The notes below the pieces were generated by a model that had not been told where the DNA came from, did no database searches, and saw nothing but the letters and a program-made list of their open reading frames with translations. A stretch of DNA of 64,000 bases from Corynebacterium aurimucosum ATCC 700975 (GTDB lineage: Bacteria > Actinomycetota > Actinomycetes > Mycobacteriales > Mycobacteriaceae), in contig NZ_VDTC01000004.1 in assembly GCF_007672725.1 (NCBI RefSeq), positions 124,001-188,000 on the forward strand, in the 5' to 3' direction. Positions 18,408 through 26,392 of the stretch are shown here, piece after piece. Within the stretch, counting starts at the first letter, position 1. Each line of letters begins with the position of its first letter. A program made the position numbers and the translations under genes.

Positions 18408-19313
18408 ATGAAGTACGCCATCGAACCACACCCCTGGGAGGAAACCATCGAGGTGCTCGACGCCGCGGGCTTTGAGCGCGCCCCGCTAGATGAGGCCTCC
18501 TTCCTCATCTACACCGGCGATGGCACCGACTTCCCGGAGCCGCTGCCGGAGAACATTGGCTTCGTGCAGATTCCTTCGGCGGGCGTGGACCACGTGCTTG
18601 AAGTGATGAAGGGGAGCAGCGTGCCGTGGTCGAACGCCGCCGGTGTCTATGACAACACGGTGGCGGAATCCACCATCGCGCTGCTTTTGGCGCAGCTGCA
18701 TGCGCACCGCCGCGTGAACGGCACGTTTGATTCCTATGCAGAGATGGAGGCGCACACTTCCTATCTTTATGACGACAAGACGGTGGCCATTATTGGTGCC
18801 GGTGGCATTGGCAAGCGTCTGATCAGCATGCTCTCCGGCTTTGGGCCGCGCATCATCGCGGTGAACCGCTCCGGCAAGCCGGTCGAGGGCGCGGAGGAGA
18901 CTTACCCGATTTCTGAAGTGGACAAGGTCTGGCCTCAAGCAGACTACTTTGTGCTCATCGCACCGCTGACCCCGGAGACCCGCCATATGGTGGATGCGGA
19001 GGCTTTTAAGCAGATGCCGGAGCATGCCGTAGTGGTCAACGTGGGCCGCGGACCGCTCATCAACACCGAGGACCTGGTGGAGGCTCTCAACTCCGGGCAG
19101 ATTGCGGGTGCGGCACTCGACGTCACCGACCCTGAACCGTTGCCGGAGGATCACCCGCTGTGGCAGGATAAGCGCGTGGTTATCACCCCACACATTGCCA
19201 ATACGCAGCGCTCCGTGCGCGAAAAGATTGGCGCGCACACCGTCAAGGTGGCCAAGGCTTTCGCGTCGGGGGAGAAGCTGCCAACTCTGGTTGACCCGAA
19301 GGCAGGCTATTAA
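18408..19313 (+). CDS. D-isomer 2-hydroxyacid dehydrogenase (copy 2)
   Basis: Second member of the tandem pair, 301 residues. Landmarks are SAGVDHVLEV (near 60), Rossmann motif VAIIGAGGIGKR (near 125), VNVGRGPLINTEDLVEAL with the catalytic Arg, DPEPLPEDHPLW with the Glu, and TPHIANTQ with the His. It keeps the standard family sequence better than copy 1. AAGGAG at 18395-18400 is 7 nt from the ATG at 18408 but only 1 nt from the ATG at 18402, so 18408 is chosen. It lies 15 bp after copy 1, and its stop overlaps the next start (TAATG). The substrate is unknown; the location suggests a link to the proline/glutamate pathway but does not prove it. Confidence 0.9.
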   Translation: MKYAIEPHPWEETIEVLDAAGFERAPLDEASFLIYTGDGTDFPEPLPENIGFVQIPSAGVDHVLEVMKGSSVPWSNAAGVYDNTVAESTIALLLAQLHAHRRVNGTFDSYAEMEAHTSYLYDDKTVAIIGAGGIGKRLISMLSGFGPRIIAVNRSGKPVEGAEETYPISEVDKVWPQADYFVLIAPLTPETRHMVDAEAFKQMPEHAVVVNVGRGPLINTEDLVEALNSGQIAGAALDVTDPEPLPEDHPLWQDKRVVITPHIANTQRSVREKIGAHTVKVAKAFASGEKLPTLVDPKAGY

Positions 19314-19819
19314 TGGAGAACCCAGACATCCGCGTTGGTGACGCGGAGCGCTCCGAGGCCCTAGAGCAGTTGAGCCAGCACTTCGTCAACGGAGCGTTGG
19401 GCCCGGATGAATTTGAGCAGCGCACCGGTGAGGCCGCCGCGGCGCGCACGCGCGGGGACGTCGCAAAGCTCTTTGCGGACCTGCCGGAGCTTGCCACCCC
19501 CAGCGCCACAACACCCGCACGCTGCCACGAGGCGGAGCTGGAGGACATGCTCGCCCGCGGCCGCAAGGTGCAGATAGTGGATTCCGTCATTTGGTCGGTA
19601 GCGATGATCGCGCTCTTCCTGGGCCTCTTTGTCTTCGACTGGAGCTATTTCTGGATCTCGCCCGTCATCGCGTTTTTCGCTTCTTGGGCTGCGCGCGGGG
19701 TACTGAAGTTCAGCGAGTCGGATGAAGAGCTCTTCGATGAGCTTTCTGAAGGGGAAAAGAAAAAGCGCGCCGAGCGCCTGCGTGCCGCGGCGGAGCGCCG
19801 CCGCGAACTTGGGGCCTAA
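19313..19819 (+). CDS. DUF1707 domain membrane protein
   Basis: A 168-residue protein with an N-terminal DUF1707 (SHOCT-like) module at about residues 7-60. It reads IRVGDAERSEALEQLSQHF then GALGPDEFEQRTGEAAAART then DVAKLFADLP. Two hydrophobic segments follow at about 92-110 and 112-130, and the C-terminus is a highly charged Lys/Arg/Glu helix. DUF1707 proteins are common in Actinobacteria and have no assigned biochemical role. The ATG overlaps the stop of the preceding dehydrogenase, so it is translated as part of the proB operon. The short gap to proA contains a separate -10 box for proA. Confidence 0.85.
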   Translation: MENPDIRVGDAERSEALEQLSQHFVNGALGPDEFEQRTGEAAAARTRGDVAKLFADLPELATPSATTPARCHEAELEDMLARGRKVQIVDSVIWSVAMIALFLGLFVFDWSYFWISPVIAFFASWAARGVLKFSESDEELFDELSEGEKKKRAERLRAAAERRRELGA

Positions 19820-19881
19820 AACTGGCGCTCATTAAGAACCCATAGCTGCACAGAATCCCTGACAAGCGGGCAGACCTTCCG

Positions 19882-19887
19882 TACGCT
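19882..19887 (+). promoter_or_regulatory. proA -10 box, leaderless type
   Basis: TACGCT ends 8 nt before the proA ATG at 19896, implying that proA is not only transcribed from the proB promoter. Confidence 0.45.
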
Positions 19888-19895
19888 GGTATGGC

Positions 19896-21164
19896 ATGAG
19901 CAACACCGAACGTGAAGAAGTTCTGTCCAAAGCCCGCGCCGCCAAGGCGGTGGCGCCGCAGTTCGCGCAGCTGCCCACCCCGCGCAAGAATGAGATTTTG
20001 AACCGCGCCGCCGAGAACCTCATCGCGCACAACGAGGACATCCTCGCGGCGAACCAGCTCGATATCGAGGCCGGCCGTGCCAACGGCATGTCCGAATCCC
20101 TCATCGACCGCTTGTCGCTTGATGCAGCCCGCATCGAGGGCATTGCCGGCGGCCTACGCCAGGTAGCCTCCCTCCAGGACCCAGTAGGGGAGATTCTGCA
20201 GGGTCGCACCATGGATAATGGCATCCAGATGAAGCAGGTCCGCGTGCCGCTCGGCGTGATGGGCATGGTCTATGAGGCCCGCCCGAACGTCACCGTCGAT
20301 GCTTTCGGCCTGGCCCTCAAGTCCGGCAACGTGCCGCTGCTGCGCGGCTCGAAGTCCGCGAAGAACTCCAACGCCAAGCTCGTTGAGCTCCTACAGGACA
20401 CCCTCGTGGAGTTTGATCTGCCGCGCGAAGGCGTGCAGCTTCTGCCCTGTGAGACCCACGATTCTGTGCAGGACCTCATCACCGCCCGCGGCCTGGTGGA
20501 CCTGGTCATCCCGCGAGGCGGCGCACGCCTTATTAACGCCGTGGTGGAAAACGCCACCGTCCCCGCCATCGAGACCGGAACCGGCAATTGCCACTTCTAC
20601 GTCGATGCCTCCGCCGACCTGGACAAGGCCATCGACATGGCGATCAACGGCAAGACCCGCCGTCCCTCTGTGTGTAACTCGACGGAGTGCGTGCTGATCG
20701 ACGCTGCCCTTGACGACGCCTCCAAGCTCCGCATCATCACCTCCCTTCAGGAGGCAGGGGTTACCATCCACGGCGATGTGAAAGAGCTTGAGGCCTTCGG
20801 TGTTAAGGACGCCGTGGAGGCAACCGACGAGGAGTGGCGCGAAGAATTCCTCTCCATGGATATCTGCGCCAAGGTGGTCGATGGTGTCAACGGCGCCATC
20901 GCGCACATTGCCGAGTACACCACCGGCCACACCGAGGCCATTGCGGCCCAGGATGCTGACGTGCTGCTAACCTTCGCCAACGAGGTAGATGCCGCAGCGG
21001 TCATGCTCAACGCCTCCACCGCGTTTACCGATGGTGAGGTCTACGGCATGGGCGCCGAAATCGGCATCTCCACCCAGAAGTTGCACGCGCGCGGCCCGAT
21101 GGCACTGCCGGAGCTAACATCCACCAAATGGGTGCTGCAGGGCACCGGCCAGACCCGCCCTTAG
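19896..21164 (+). CDS. proA: Gamma-glutamyl phosphate reductase
   Basis: NADPH-dependent reduction of gamma-glutamyl phosphate to glutamate semialdehyde, the second proline-synthesis step. The 422-residue protein belongs to the aldehyde dehydrogenase superfamily. It contains [20 protein letters not shown] near residue 112, [15 protein letters not shown] near 135, [13 protein letters not shown] near 206 and the cysteine segment [15 protein letters not shown] near 255. Length and all family blocks are normal. It is separated from proB by two dehydrogenases and the DUF1707 gene, but all read in the same direction. The downstream gap leads to a secreted cutinase gene with no strong terminator visible. 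Confidence 0.96.
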   Translation: MSNTEREEVLSKARAAKAVAPQFAQLPTPRKNEILNRAAENLIAHNEDILAANQLDIEAGRANGMSESLIDRLSLDAARIEGIAGGLRQVASLQDPVGEILQGRTMDNGIQMKQVRVPLGVMGMVYEARPNVTVDAFGLALKSGNVPLLRGSKSAKNSNAKLVELLQDTLVEFDLPREGVQLLPCETHDSVQDLITARGLVDLVIPRGGARLINAVVENATVPAIETGTGNCHFYVDASADLDKAIDMAINGKTRRPSVCNSTECVLIDAALDDASKLRIITSLQEAGVTIHGDVKELEAFGVKDAVEATDEEWREEFLSMDICAKVVDGVNGAIAHIAEYTTGHTEAIAAQDADVLLTFANEVDAAAVMLNASTAFTDGEVYGMGAEIGISTQKLHARGPMALPELTSTKWVLQGTGQTRP

Positions 21165-21228
21165 GGGTTCGTGCTGCGCGCCGGGGGAGCACTGGGTATT
21201 CTAAAGCACGGTAATAACAAAGAACTGA

Positions 21229-22149
21229 ATGGTGCCTTCTCCCATGCTGTCCCGCATTGCTTCCTTCGTGGCCGCCGCCGTCATGGCCGTGTCCGCCTTC
21301 ATTGTCCCTCAAACCATCTCTGCACCCGCCGCGCACGCTGACGAACAGTGCCCCGCAGTGGTCGTCGTCGCCGCGCGCGGCTCTGGCCAAAACGGTCAGG
21401 TCTACCCCACGCAGTATTCGAACCAGGGCGGCCGCGCATCCAATGGATGGGAGGGCGAATCCATCCGCGCCATGCTGCAGGGCGCCGAGGCACGCTACCA
21501 GGCCACTCACGGCGGAAATTCGCTGATGAAGGACGTCTACGTGCTGGGCCTGGAGCCGCAGTACTATCCGGCGACCTACCCGGAATACTCTGTTCCGAAC
21601 GAGTCGGTTCCGAACACCGCGGCTGACCTCGTGCGCCTGGCCACGCAGTACGCCAACCCGGTCATCAACACCGCGGTCTCCGCCATCAACCAGTTCATGT
21701 ACTCCGTGCAGACCGGCAATCGTGGCGTGACCAGCGCGATCAACAGCTATGAAGCCGCCACCGGTTGCCACCCGCAATACATCCTGTCCGGCTACTCCCA
21801 GGGCGCCATGATCCTGGCCAACCACGAGGTGGAACTGGCCCACCGCGGTCAGCTCGCAGGCGTCGTGACCTTTGGTAACCCGCTGACCCGCGCAGGGGAC
21901 CCGGCCGTCGTCGGCGCAACCCAGGGCGCGGGCGGCCCGATGGGCTACTTCCCGCAGATGCGCGCCAACGTCAGCCGCGTGGACTACTGCCTGCCGCTCG
22001 ACGCCGTGTGCGACCTCTCCGCCCAGACCCTCTACGCCGCCAAGCCCACCGGCGGCTCCCATGGCCAGTACTTCTTCACCAACCACCAGTGGGATAACCA
22101 GGTCTACGATTCCATCGGCCGCATGGTAGATGGCGTCCGTTTCCGCTAA
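21229..22149 (+). CDS. Secreted cutinase-family serine esterase (copy 1)
   Basis: Exported alpha/beta hydrolase of the cutinase-like family found throughout mycolic-acid bacteria. The 306-residue protein has a signal peptide of about 38 residues ending AHA-DEQ, then VVVVAARGSGQN, the usual first strand with the oxyanion residues. The nucleophile elbow is GYSQGA (Ser near residue 189), and VDYCLPLDAVCD carries the Asp and a disulfide pair. The catalytic His is near SHGQYF. The start is uncertain: ATG 21229, GTG 21232 and ATG 21244 are all in frame. TATTCT at 21197-21202 is a plausible -10, which allows the first. A paralogue follows immediately. Confidence 0.88.
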   Translation: MVPSPMLSRIASFVAAAVMAVSAFIVPQTISAPAAHADEQCPAVVVVAARGSGQNGQVYPTQYSNQGGRASNGWEGESIRAMLQGAEARYQATHGGNSLMKDVYVLGLEPQYYPATYPEYSVPNESVPNTAADLVRLATQYANPVINTAVSAINQFMYSVQTGNRGVTSAINSYEAATGCHPQYILSGYSQGAMILANHEVELAHRGQLAGVVTFGNPLTRAGDPAVVGATQGAGGPMGYFPQMRANVSRVDYCLPLDAVCDLSAQTLYAAKPTGGSHGQYFFTNHQWDNQVYDSIGRMVDGVRFR

Positions 22150-22159
22150 ACAGGAAAGA

Positions 22160-23017
22160 ATGAAGTCTCTTTCTTTTCGTGTTTCCTGTGTAGCTGCCGC
22201 CCTTGGCACGGCGGCGTCCCTTCTCAGCGCGCCGGTGGCCTCGGCGAGCGGGGTCGGCACGTGCCCCGACACCGTGGTGCTTGTCGCGCGCGGTTCAGAC
22301 CAGAACGAGGAGCAGGGCGAATACGTAGGCCCACAGCGTTACTCCGAACGTGCGCCGGAATCCACCGGCTTTGAGGGACGCAACTTTGCCGCTCTGTTCC
22401 GTCAGGTAGAGCAGCGCCACCCCGGCACAATGGATGGCGTTTATGTTCTGGCTTTGGGGCCGGAGGCGTACCCGGCCTCGATGAACCTGCCGCCCTTGGC
22501 GCAGGAGGGTGAAGACCTGGGCCCGCTTCAGCTTGTGCAGCGAGCGCTCGGGATTCTCCAGGAACACTCCCTCGGGGAAATGGCGTATTCGGTGACGTTT
22601 GGAGCTGCCGACAGCCTGCGTACCGGGGCCCGGAATGCGCCGAAGGTGGTGGACAACTATGAGGCCACCACCGGCTGCCACCCGCGTTGGGTAGCCGCTG
22701 GCTATTCGCAAGGAGCGCTCGTCGCGACAAGCACGGAGGAGTACCTCGCAGAATCCGGACGCCTGCATGGTGTGCTCACCTTTGGCAACCCCTTGCACCA
22801 AGTGCCGTGGGCTAAGAACCGCACCGGGCTGCCGGCGCAGCGTTACGTCGATTATTGCCTGGAAGGGGATTTCGTCTGCGATTTCTCCCTCGACGCCGCT
22901 AACCGCGCCCTGGCCACCAAGGCCGAGCTCCACGCCTCCTATTTCCAGGGGGAGCCTTCCGGGCAGGACATGCAGGTCATCGACTCCGTGGCCGGTATAC
23001 TCACCAGCCATGACTAG
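22160..23017 (+). CDS. Secreted cutinase-family serine esterase (copy 2)
   Basis: Second cutinase-like protein, 285 residues, with a signal peptide ending about residue 30 (PVASASGVG) and [14 protein letters not shown]. The nucleophile elbow is GYSQGA (Ser near 188), and [15 protein letters not shown] carries the Asp and cysteines. The His lies in the segment ELHASYF. AGGAAAGA just before the ATG at 22160 is a good ribosome-binding site, and the gap to copy 1 is 10 bp, so the pair is one transcript. The last 8 bp overlap the start of nadD. Likely substrates are lipid esters of the envelope or the host surface; this is family-level inference. Confidence 0.88.
   Translation: MKSLSFRVSCVAAALGTAASLLSAPVASASGVGTCPDTVVLVARGSDQNEEQGEYVGPQRYSERAPESTGFEGRNFAALFRQVEQRHPGTMDGVYVLALGPEAYPASMNLPPLAQEGEDLGPLQLVQRALGILQEHSLGEMAYSVTFGAADSLRTGARNAPKVVDNYEATTGCHPRWVAAGYSQGALVATSTEEYLAESGRLHGVLTFGNPLHQVPWAKNRTGLPAQRYVDYCLEGDFVCDFSLDAANRALATKAELHASYFQGEPSGQDMQVIDSVAGILTSHD
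22996..23001 (+). promoter_or_regulatory. nadD -10 box inside cutinase 2
   Basis: TATACT lies in the last codons of the second cutinase gene and ends 8 nt before the nadD ATG at 23010. It supplies an independent leaderless transcript and fixes the nadD start. Confidence 0.6.
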
Positions 23018-23627
23018 TCCGCAACGCATCGGCATCATGGGCGGCACCTTTGACCCCATCCATAACGGTCACCTCGTCGCCGCCAGCGAGGTAGCCCACC
23101 GTTTCCGCCTCGACACGGTGGTCTTCGTCCCCACCGGCCAGCCCTGGCAAAAAGCCGATAAGCAGGTCACCGCCGCCGAGCACCGCTACCTGATGACCAT
23201 GGTGGCCACGGCGTCGAACCCGCGCTTTACTGTCTCCCGCGTGGACATCGACCGTGAGGGGCCCACCTACACCATCGATACGCTGCGGGATCTGCGCGGA
23301 ATCTTCCCGGACGCCGAGCTTTACTTCATCACCGGCGCGGATTCGGTGGCCTCCATCATGAGCTGGCGCAACTGGGAGGAGATGCTGGAGATGGCCCACT
23401 TCGTCGGCGTGACCCGTCCCGGCTATGACCTGCGCAAGGACATGCTGCCGCAGGATTCCCAGGATGATATCGAGCTGATTGAAATCCCCGCCATGGCCAT
23501 TTCCTCTACTGATTGCCGCGCCCGCGCGCAGCAGGGCCAGCCGGTGTGGTACCTCGTGCCGGATGGGGTGGTGCAATACATTGCCAAGAACCACCTCTAT
23601 AGTCCGCACCCGGAAAAGCCCCTGTAA
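23010..23627 (+). CDS. nadD: Nicotinate-nucleotide adenylyltransferase
   Basis: Adenylates nicotinate mononucleotide to deamido-NAD. The 205-residue protein starts [20 protein letters not shown], whose [11 protein letters not shown] segment carries the (T/H)xGH nucleotidyl-transferase signature. Further blocks are [12 protein letters not shown], the [10 protein letters not shown] block, [11 protein letters not shown] and the ISSTDCRAR block (ISSTxIR type) near residue 170. The long open frame upstream belongs to another frame of the cutinase gene. The -10 box and the start of homology agree on 23010. It is followed by rsfS and gpgP as in mycobacteria. Confidence 0.96.
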   Translation: MTSPQRIGIMGGTFDPIHNGHLVAASEVAHRFRLDTVVFVPTGQPWQKADKQVTAAEHRYLMTMVATASNPRFTVSRVDIDREGPTYTIDTLRDLRGIFPDAELYFITGADSVASIMSWRNWEEMLEMAHFVGVTRPGYDLRKDMLPQDSQDDIELIEIPAMAISSTDCRARAQQGQPVWYLVPDGVVQYIAKNHLYSPHPEKPL

Positions 23628-23734
23628 CGTCTGTGCCTTTCCGGTAGTCGGGCGGGGGAATTCGACTAGGAAAATGAGCCTTGTCGTGTAAGACTAGAGT
23701 TCTTAAGCAGAAAAGTACTTGTGTAGGGATTGTC

Positions 23735-24202
23735 ATGTCGATTACTGATGAAGCACGCCGCATGGCGGAGACCGCCGCCCTGGCTGCGGATGAGAAGCTG
23801 GCCACCAACATCGCCGCTATCGATGTTTCCGACGTGCTGGCGATTACCGAGGTCTTCGTCTTGGCCTCCGCCGATACCGAGCGCCAGGTGGCGTCCATCG
23901 TGGAGGAAGTCGAAGACGAGCTGACCAAGCAGGGCTTCGAGCCCAAGCGCCGCGAAGGCAACCGCGAGAACCGGTGGGTACTGCTCGATTACGGCCCCAT
24001 CGTGGTCCACGTCCAGCGCAACGATCAGCGCGAGTTCTACGGCTTGGACCGCCTCTACCACGATTGCCCGCTTCTCGACATCCCCGGTGTAGACACCCCG
24101 GAGCGCCCCGGCGAGTGGTCCAATGACGTCAACCCGCGCGACATCGACTCCTTCGATGAGCTTCCCCTGGCTCAGCCAGAGCCGGAAGACGACGAATTAT
24201 GA
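23735..24202 (+). CDS. rsfS: Ribosome silencing factor RsfS
   Basis: Binds L14 and blocks subunit joining when nutrients are short. The 155-residue protein has the core ALAADEKLATNIAAIDVSDV, VLASADTERQVASIVEEVED, NRWVLLDYGPIVVHVQ and REFYGLDRLYHD, all typical of the family. An acidic tail of about 35 residues follows. The frame is open from 23681, but homology starts at the ATG at 23735, preceded by TAGGGAT. It overlaps the following gene by 4 bp (ATGA). Synteny with nadD and gpgP is conserved across Actinobacteria. Confidence 0.93.
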   Translation: MSITDEARRMAETAALAADEKLATNIAAIDVSDVLAITEVFVLASADTERQVASIVEEVEDELTKQGFEPKRREGNRENRWVLLDYGPIVVHVQRNDQREFYGLDRLYHDCPLLDIPGVDTPERPGEWSNDVNPRDIDSFDELPLAQPEPEDDEL

Positions 24203-24897
24203 CCCGCCGCCTCCTCCTCATCCGCCACGGCCAGACCACCTATAACGCCACCGGCCGGATGCAGGGGCACCTGGATACCGAGCTTTCGGAAGCGGGCCAC
24301 TCCCAGGCCCGTGCCGCGGCCGATCTGCTCGAGGGCAAAGGCATCACCGCTATTGTCTCCTCGGATCTCATCCGTGCCCGCGATACCGCTGAGATTATTG
24401 CTCGGCGCTTGGGGCTTGAGGTGTCCGTCGATAAGCGTCTGCGCGAAACCCACCTCGGTGAGTGGCAGGGGATGACCTCCGCTGAGGTAGATGAGCAGTT
24501 TCCTGGGGCGCGTGCGCTGTGGCGCCACGACCCCACCTGGGCGCCGCCGCAGGGCGAAAGCCGCGTCGATGTGGCCAACCGTGCCCGCCCCGTGATTGAT
24601 GAGCTCATGCAGAATCACCCGCAGTGGGATGAGGGGGCGGTCCTCGTCGTCGCGCACGGCGGCGCCATTTCAGCGCTGACCTGCCACCTGCTGGGCCTGG
24701 AGCACCACCAGTACGGGATCCTGTCCGGCCTGAAGAATACGCACTGGTCGCAGCTGACCGCGCGGCCCGAATTTGATGCTGCACGGCCGCTCTCCCCGCT
24801 GGAATTCACCCCGGAGAACGTCGGCCGCGCCCAGTGGTACTTCGATGGCTGGAATATGGGCGGCGCCGTCATCGGGGGCGCGGGGGCGGACGTCTAG
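24199..24897 (+). CDS. gpgP: Histidine phosphatase, probable glucosyl-3-phosphoglycerate phosphatase
   Basis: Phosphoglycerate-mutase-like phosphatase. The orthologous position in M. tuberculosis (Rv2419c, between rsfS and degV) encodes GpgP, which dephosphorylates glucosyl-3-phosphoglycerate in methylglucose polysaccharide synthesis. That specific substrate is inferred from synteny, and whether this genus uses the same pathway is uncertain. The 232-residue protein has the RHG motif at residues 9-11 (LLIRHGQTTYN), SSDLIRARDTAEII, the ETHLGEWQGMT acid/base region, and the second histidine in VVAHGGAISAL. It overlaps rsfS by 4 bp and degV by 1 bp. Confidence 0.85.
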   Translation: MTRRLLLIRHGQTTYNATGRMQGHLDTELSEAGHSQARAAADLLEGKGITAIVSSDLIRARDTAEIIARRLGLEVSVDKRLRETHLGEWQGMTSAEVDEQFPGARALWRHDPTWAPPQGESRVDVANRARPVIDELMQNHPQWDEGAVLVVAHGGAISALTCHLLGLEHHQYGILSGLKNTHWSQLTARPEFDAARPLSPLEFTPENVGRAQWYFDGWNMGGAVIGGAGADV

Positions 24898-25685
24898 TGA
24901 TCCGCGTTGTTACCGATTCCGCCGCGGGCTTGCCGGCGGATATCGTCGAGGAGCTCGGCATCTGCGTCGTGGATCTGCACGTCATGGAAAGCCACGGCAA
25001 GGATGGCGCGGAGCTGTCCACGTCCGGTTTGACTGCCCTCGAGTTGGCTGCTTTATACGGGCGGCAGATGGAGCGCTCCGGTGATGATGGTGTTCTGGCC
25101 ATTCATCTGTCGAAGGAGCTGTCCTCGACGTGGTCGGCGGCGGTGACCGCTTCCGGCGTTTTCCCGAACAACGTGCGTGTTATTGATTCCGGCACCGCCG
25201 GCATGGCAATGGGCGCGGCTGCCATGGCGGCGGCCAGGCTTGCGCAGGAGGGCGCTTCCCTCGACGAGTGCTATGCCGCGGCCATCAACACCCTTGAGCG
25301 CGGGCACACCTTGGTCTACCTCAGTTCGACGGAGGAGCTTCGCCGCTCCGGGCGCATGTCCGCGGCCACGGCGATGCTGTCCACTGCGCTGCTGGCCACC
25401 AAGCCGATCATGGCCATTCAGAGCGGCAAGCTGGAGATGGTGGGCAAGACCCGCACCCAAACCAAGGCCTTTACCAAGCTCGTGGACCTGGTGGCCTCCC
25501 GCGCCGAGGGCAAGCCGGCCTTCATCGCGGTGCAGTACAACGAGGACAAGGTCTCGGCCCGCCGGCTGGAGGACTTGCTGCGTTTGGCCCTGCCGGATTC
25601 CTCTTTCATGCTGGTGCCGCTTACCGACGTCCTCGCAGTCCACGTCGGCCCCGGAGCCATCGGCGTCTCCGCGGTCTTTAGCTGA
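24897..25685 (+). CDS. DegV-family fatty-acid-binding protein
   Basis: DegV proteins bind one fatty acid in a buried pocket; in Firmicutes they act as FakB partners of a fatty-acid kinase. No fakA-like gene is seen in this window. The 262-residue protein starts MIRVVTDSAAGLPADIVEEL and contains VLAIHLSKELSSTWSAA, VRVIDSGTAGMAMG, the YLSSTEELRRSGRMS block, KPIMAIQSGK and VHVGPGAIGV, the standard family blocks. The GTG start overlaps the gpgP stop by one base. The gene ends within the first of two overlapping hairpins that fill the gap to comEA. Confidence 0.9.
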   Translation: MIRVVTDSAAGLPADIVEELGICVVDLHVMESHGKDGAELSTSGLTALELAALYGRQMERSGDDGVLAIHLSKELSSTWSAAVTASGVFPNNVRVIDSGTAGMAMGAAAMAAARLAQEGASLDECYAAAINTLERGHTLVYLSSTEELRRSGRMSAATAMLSTALLATKPIMAIQSGKLEMVGKTRTQTKAFTKLVDLVASRAEGKPAFIAVQYNEDKVSARRLEDLLRLALPDSSFMLVPLTDVLAVHVGPGAIGVSAVFS

Positions 25686-25720
25686 CGGCGGAGCCGAGCT
25701 AAAGACGTTGTTGACGTCTT
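25676..25720 (+). terminator. Two overlapping alternative hairpins after degV
   Basis: CTTTAGCT (25676-25683) pairs with AGCTAAAG (25697-25704), and AAGACGT (25702-25708) pairs with ACGTCTT (25714-25720). They share three bases, so full formation of one disturbs the other. No T-run follows, so a classical terminator is not certain. Confidence 0.45.
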
Positions 25721-25727
25721 CAACAAG

Positions 25728-25736
25728 TTATCCACA
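25728..25736 (+). other. Perfect DnaA box
   Basis: TTATCCACA, the exact consensus DnaA-binding 9-mer, lies between degV and comEA. Only one copy is present, so this is not an origin. It could be a titration or regulatory site, or chance. Confidence 0.45.
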
Positions 25737-25776
25737 GGCTGCGGCTTAAGCCCTCGACGGGGGTGTGGACGCTGCG

Positions 25777-25782
25777 TAGCGT
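25777..25782 (+). promoter_or_regulatory. comEA -10 box, leaderless type
   Basis: TAGCGT ends 7 nt before the ATG at 25790 and argues against the in-frame GTG at 25763. Confidence 0.5.
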
Positions 25783-25789
25783 CGCGGGC

Positions 25790-26392
25790 ATGAACGCCAT
25801 TGCTGATCGCCTCCGCGACCTCACCCGCCCGACCGGGGAAGAAGAACTGCTCAACGTCGACTTTCCGCGCGTGCGCGTCCCGCCCTGGTTGGCGCTGGCT
25901 GTTGTAGGCGTGGCCGGCGTTGCACTTCTGGCCTGGCTGGGGGCGAGCCGCAGTGCGGAGAACCCCTATGAGGTTGCTGCGCCGAGCAGCGAGGCGGCGG
26001 CGGATATCGTGGTTGCGGTCGTGGGTGAGGTAGAGCAGCCGGGGTTGGTGACCTTGGCGCCTGGCGCGCGCATTAACGACGCCCTCGAGGTGGCGCGCCC
26101 GCGCGTGCCCACCGATAACCTCAACCTGGCGCAGAAGCTTAACGACGGCGAGCAGATCACCGTCGGCGCTCCACCCGCTGCCCCAGGCGCTGCGGCCGAA
26201 GACACTATCTCCCTCAACTCCGCCAGCGAAGAGGAGCTGACGGAGCTGCCCGGCATAGGCCCGGCCACGGCGGCGGCGATCATCGCGCACCGCGAAGAGA
26301 TCGGGAGCTTTAGCTCCGTGGAGCAGCTCATGGACGTCTCAGGCATTGGCCCAGCCAAGTTCGCCAAGCTGAAGGACAAGGTCCGGCCGTGA
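25790..26392 (+). CDS. comEA: ComEA-like DNA-binding membrane protein
   Basis: Membrane-anchored protein that in naturally competent bacteria binds incoming double-stranded DNA. The 200-residue protein has one membrane segment at about residues 28-48. A SLBB-like domain follows (VAVVGEVEQPGLVTLAPGAR), then a linker and a C-terminal helix-hairpin-helix DNA-binding pair (SLNSASEEELTELPGIG, then FSSVEQLMDVSGIGPAKFAK). The ATG at 25790 is selected by the -10 box. The stop overlaps the comEC start by 4 bp (GTGA), matching the comEA-comEC-holA order of mycobacteria. Competence has not been established for this genus, so the working role is open. Confidence 0.9.
   Translation: MNAIADRLRDLTRPTGEEELLNVDFPRVRVPPWLALAVVGVAGVALLAWLGASRSAENPYEVAAPSSEAAADIVVAVVGEVEQPGLVTLAPGARINDALEVARPRVPTDNLNLAQKLNDGEQITVGAPPAAPGAAAEDTISLNSASEEELTELPGIGPATAAAIIAHREEIGSFSSVEQLMDVSGIGPAKFAKLKDKVRP

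Noticed and set aside
24834..24896. Earlier start for the DegV gene inside gpgP
   Set aside because: The conserved N-terminus MIRVVTDSAAG begins at the GTG at 24897, which overlaps the gpgP stop codon.
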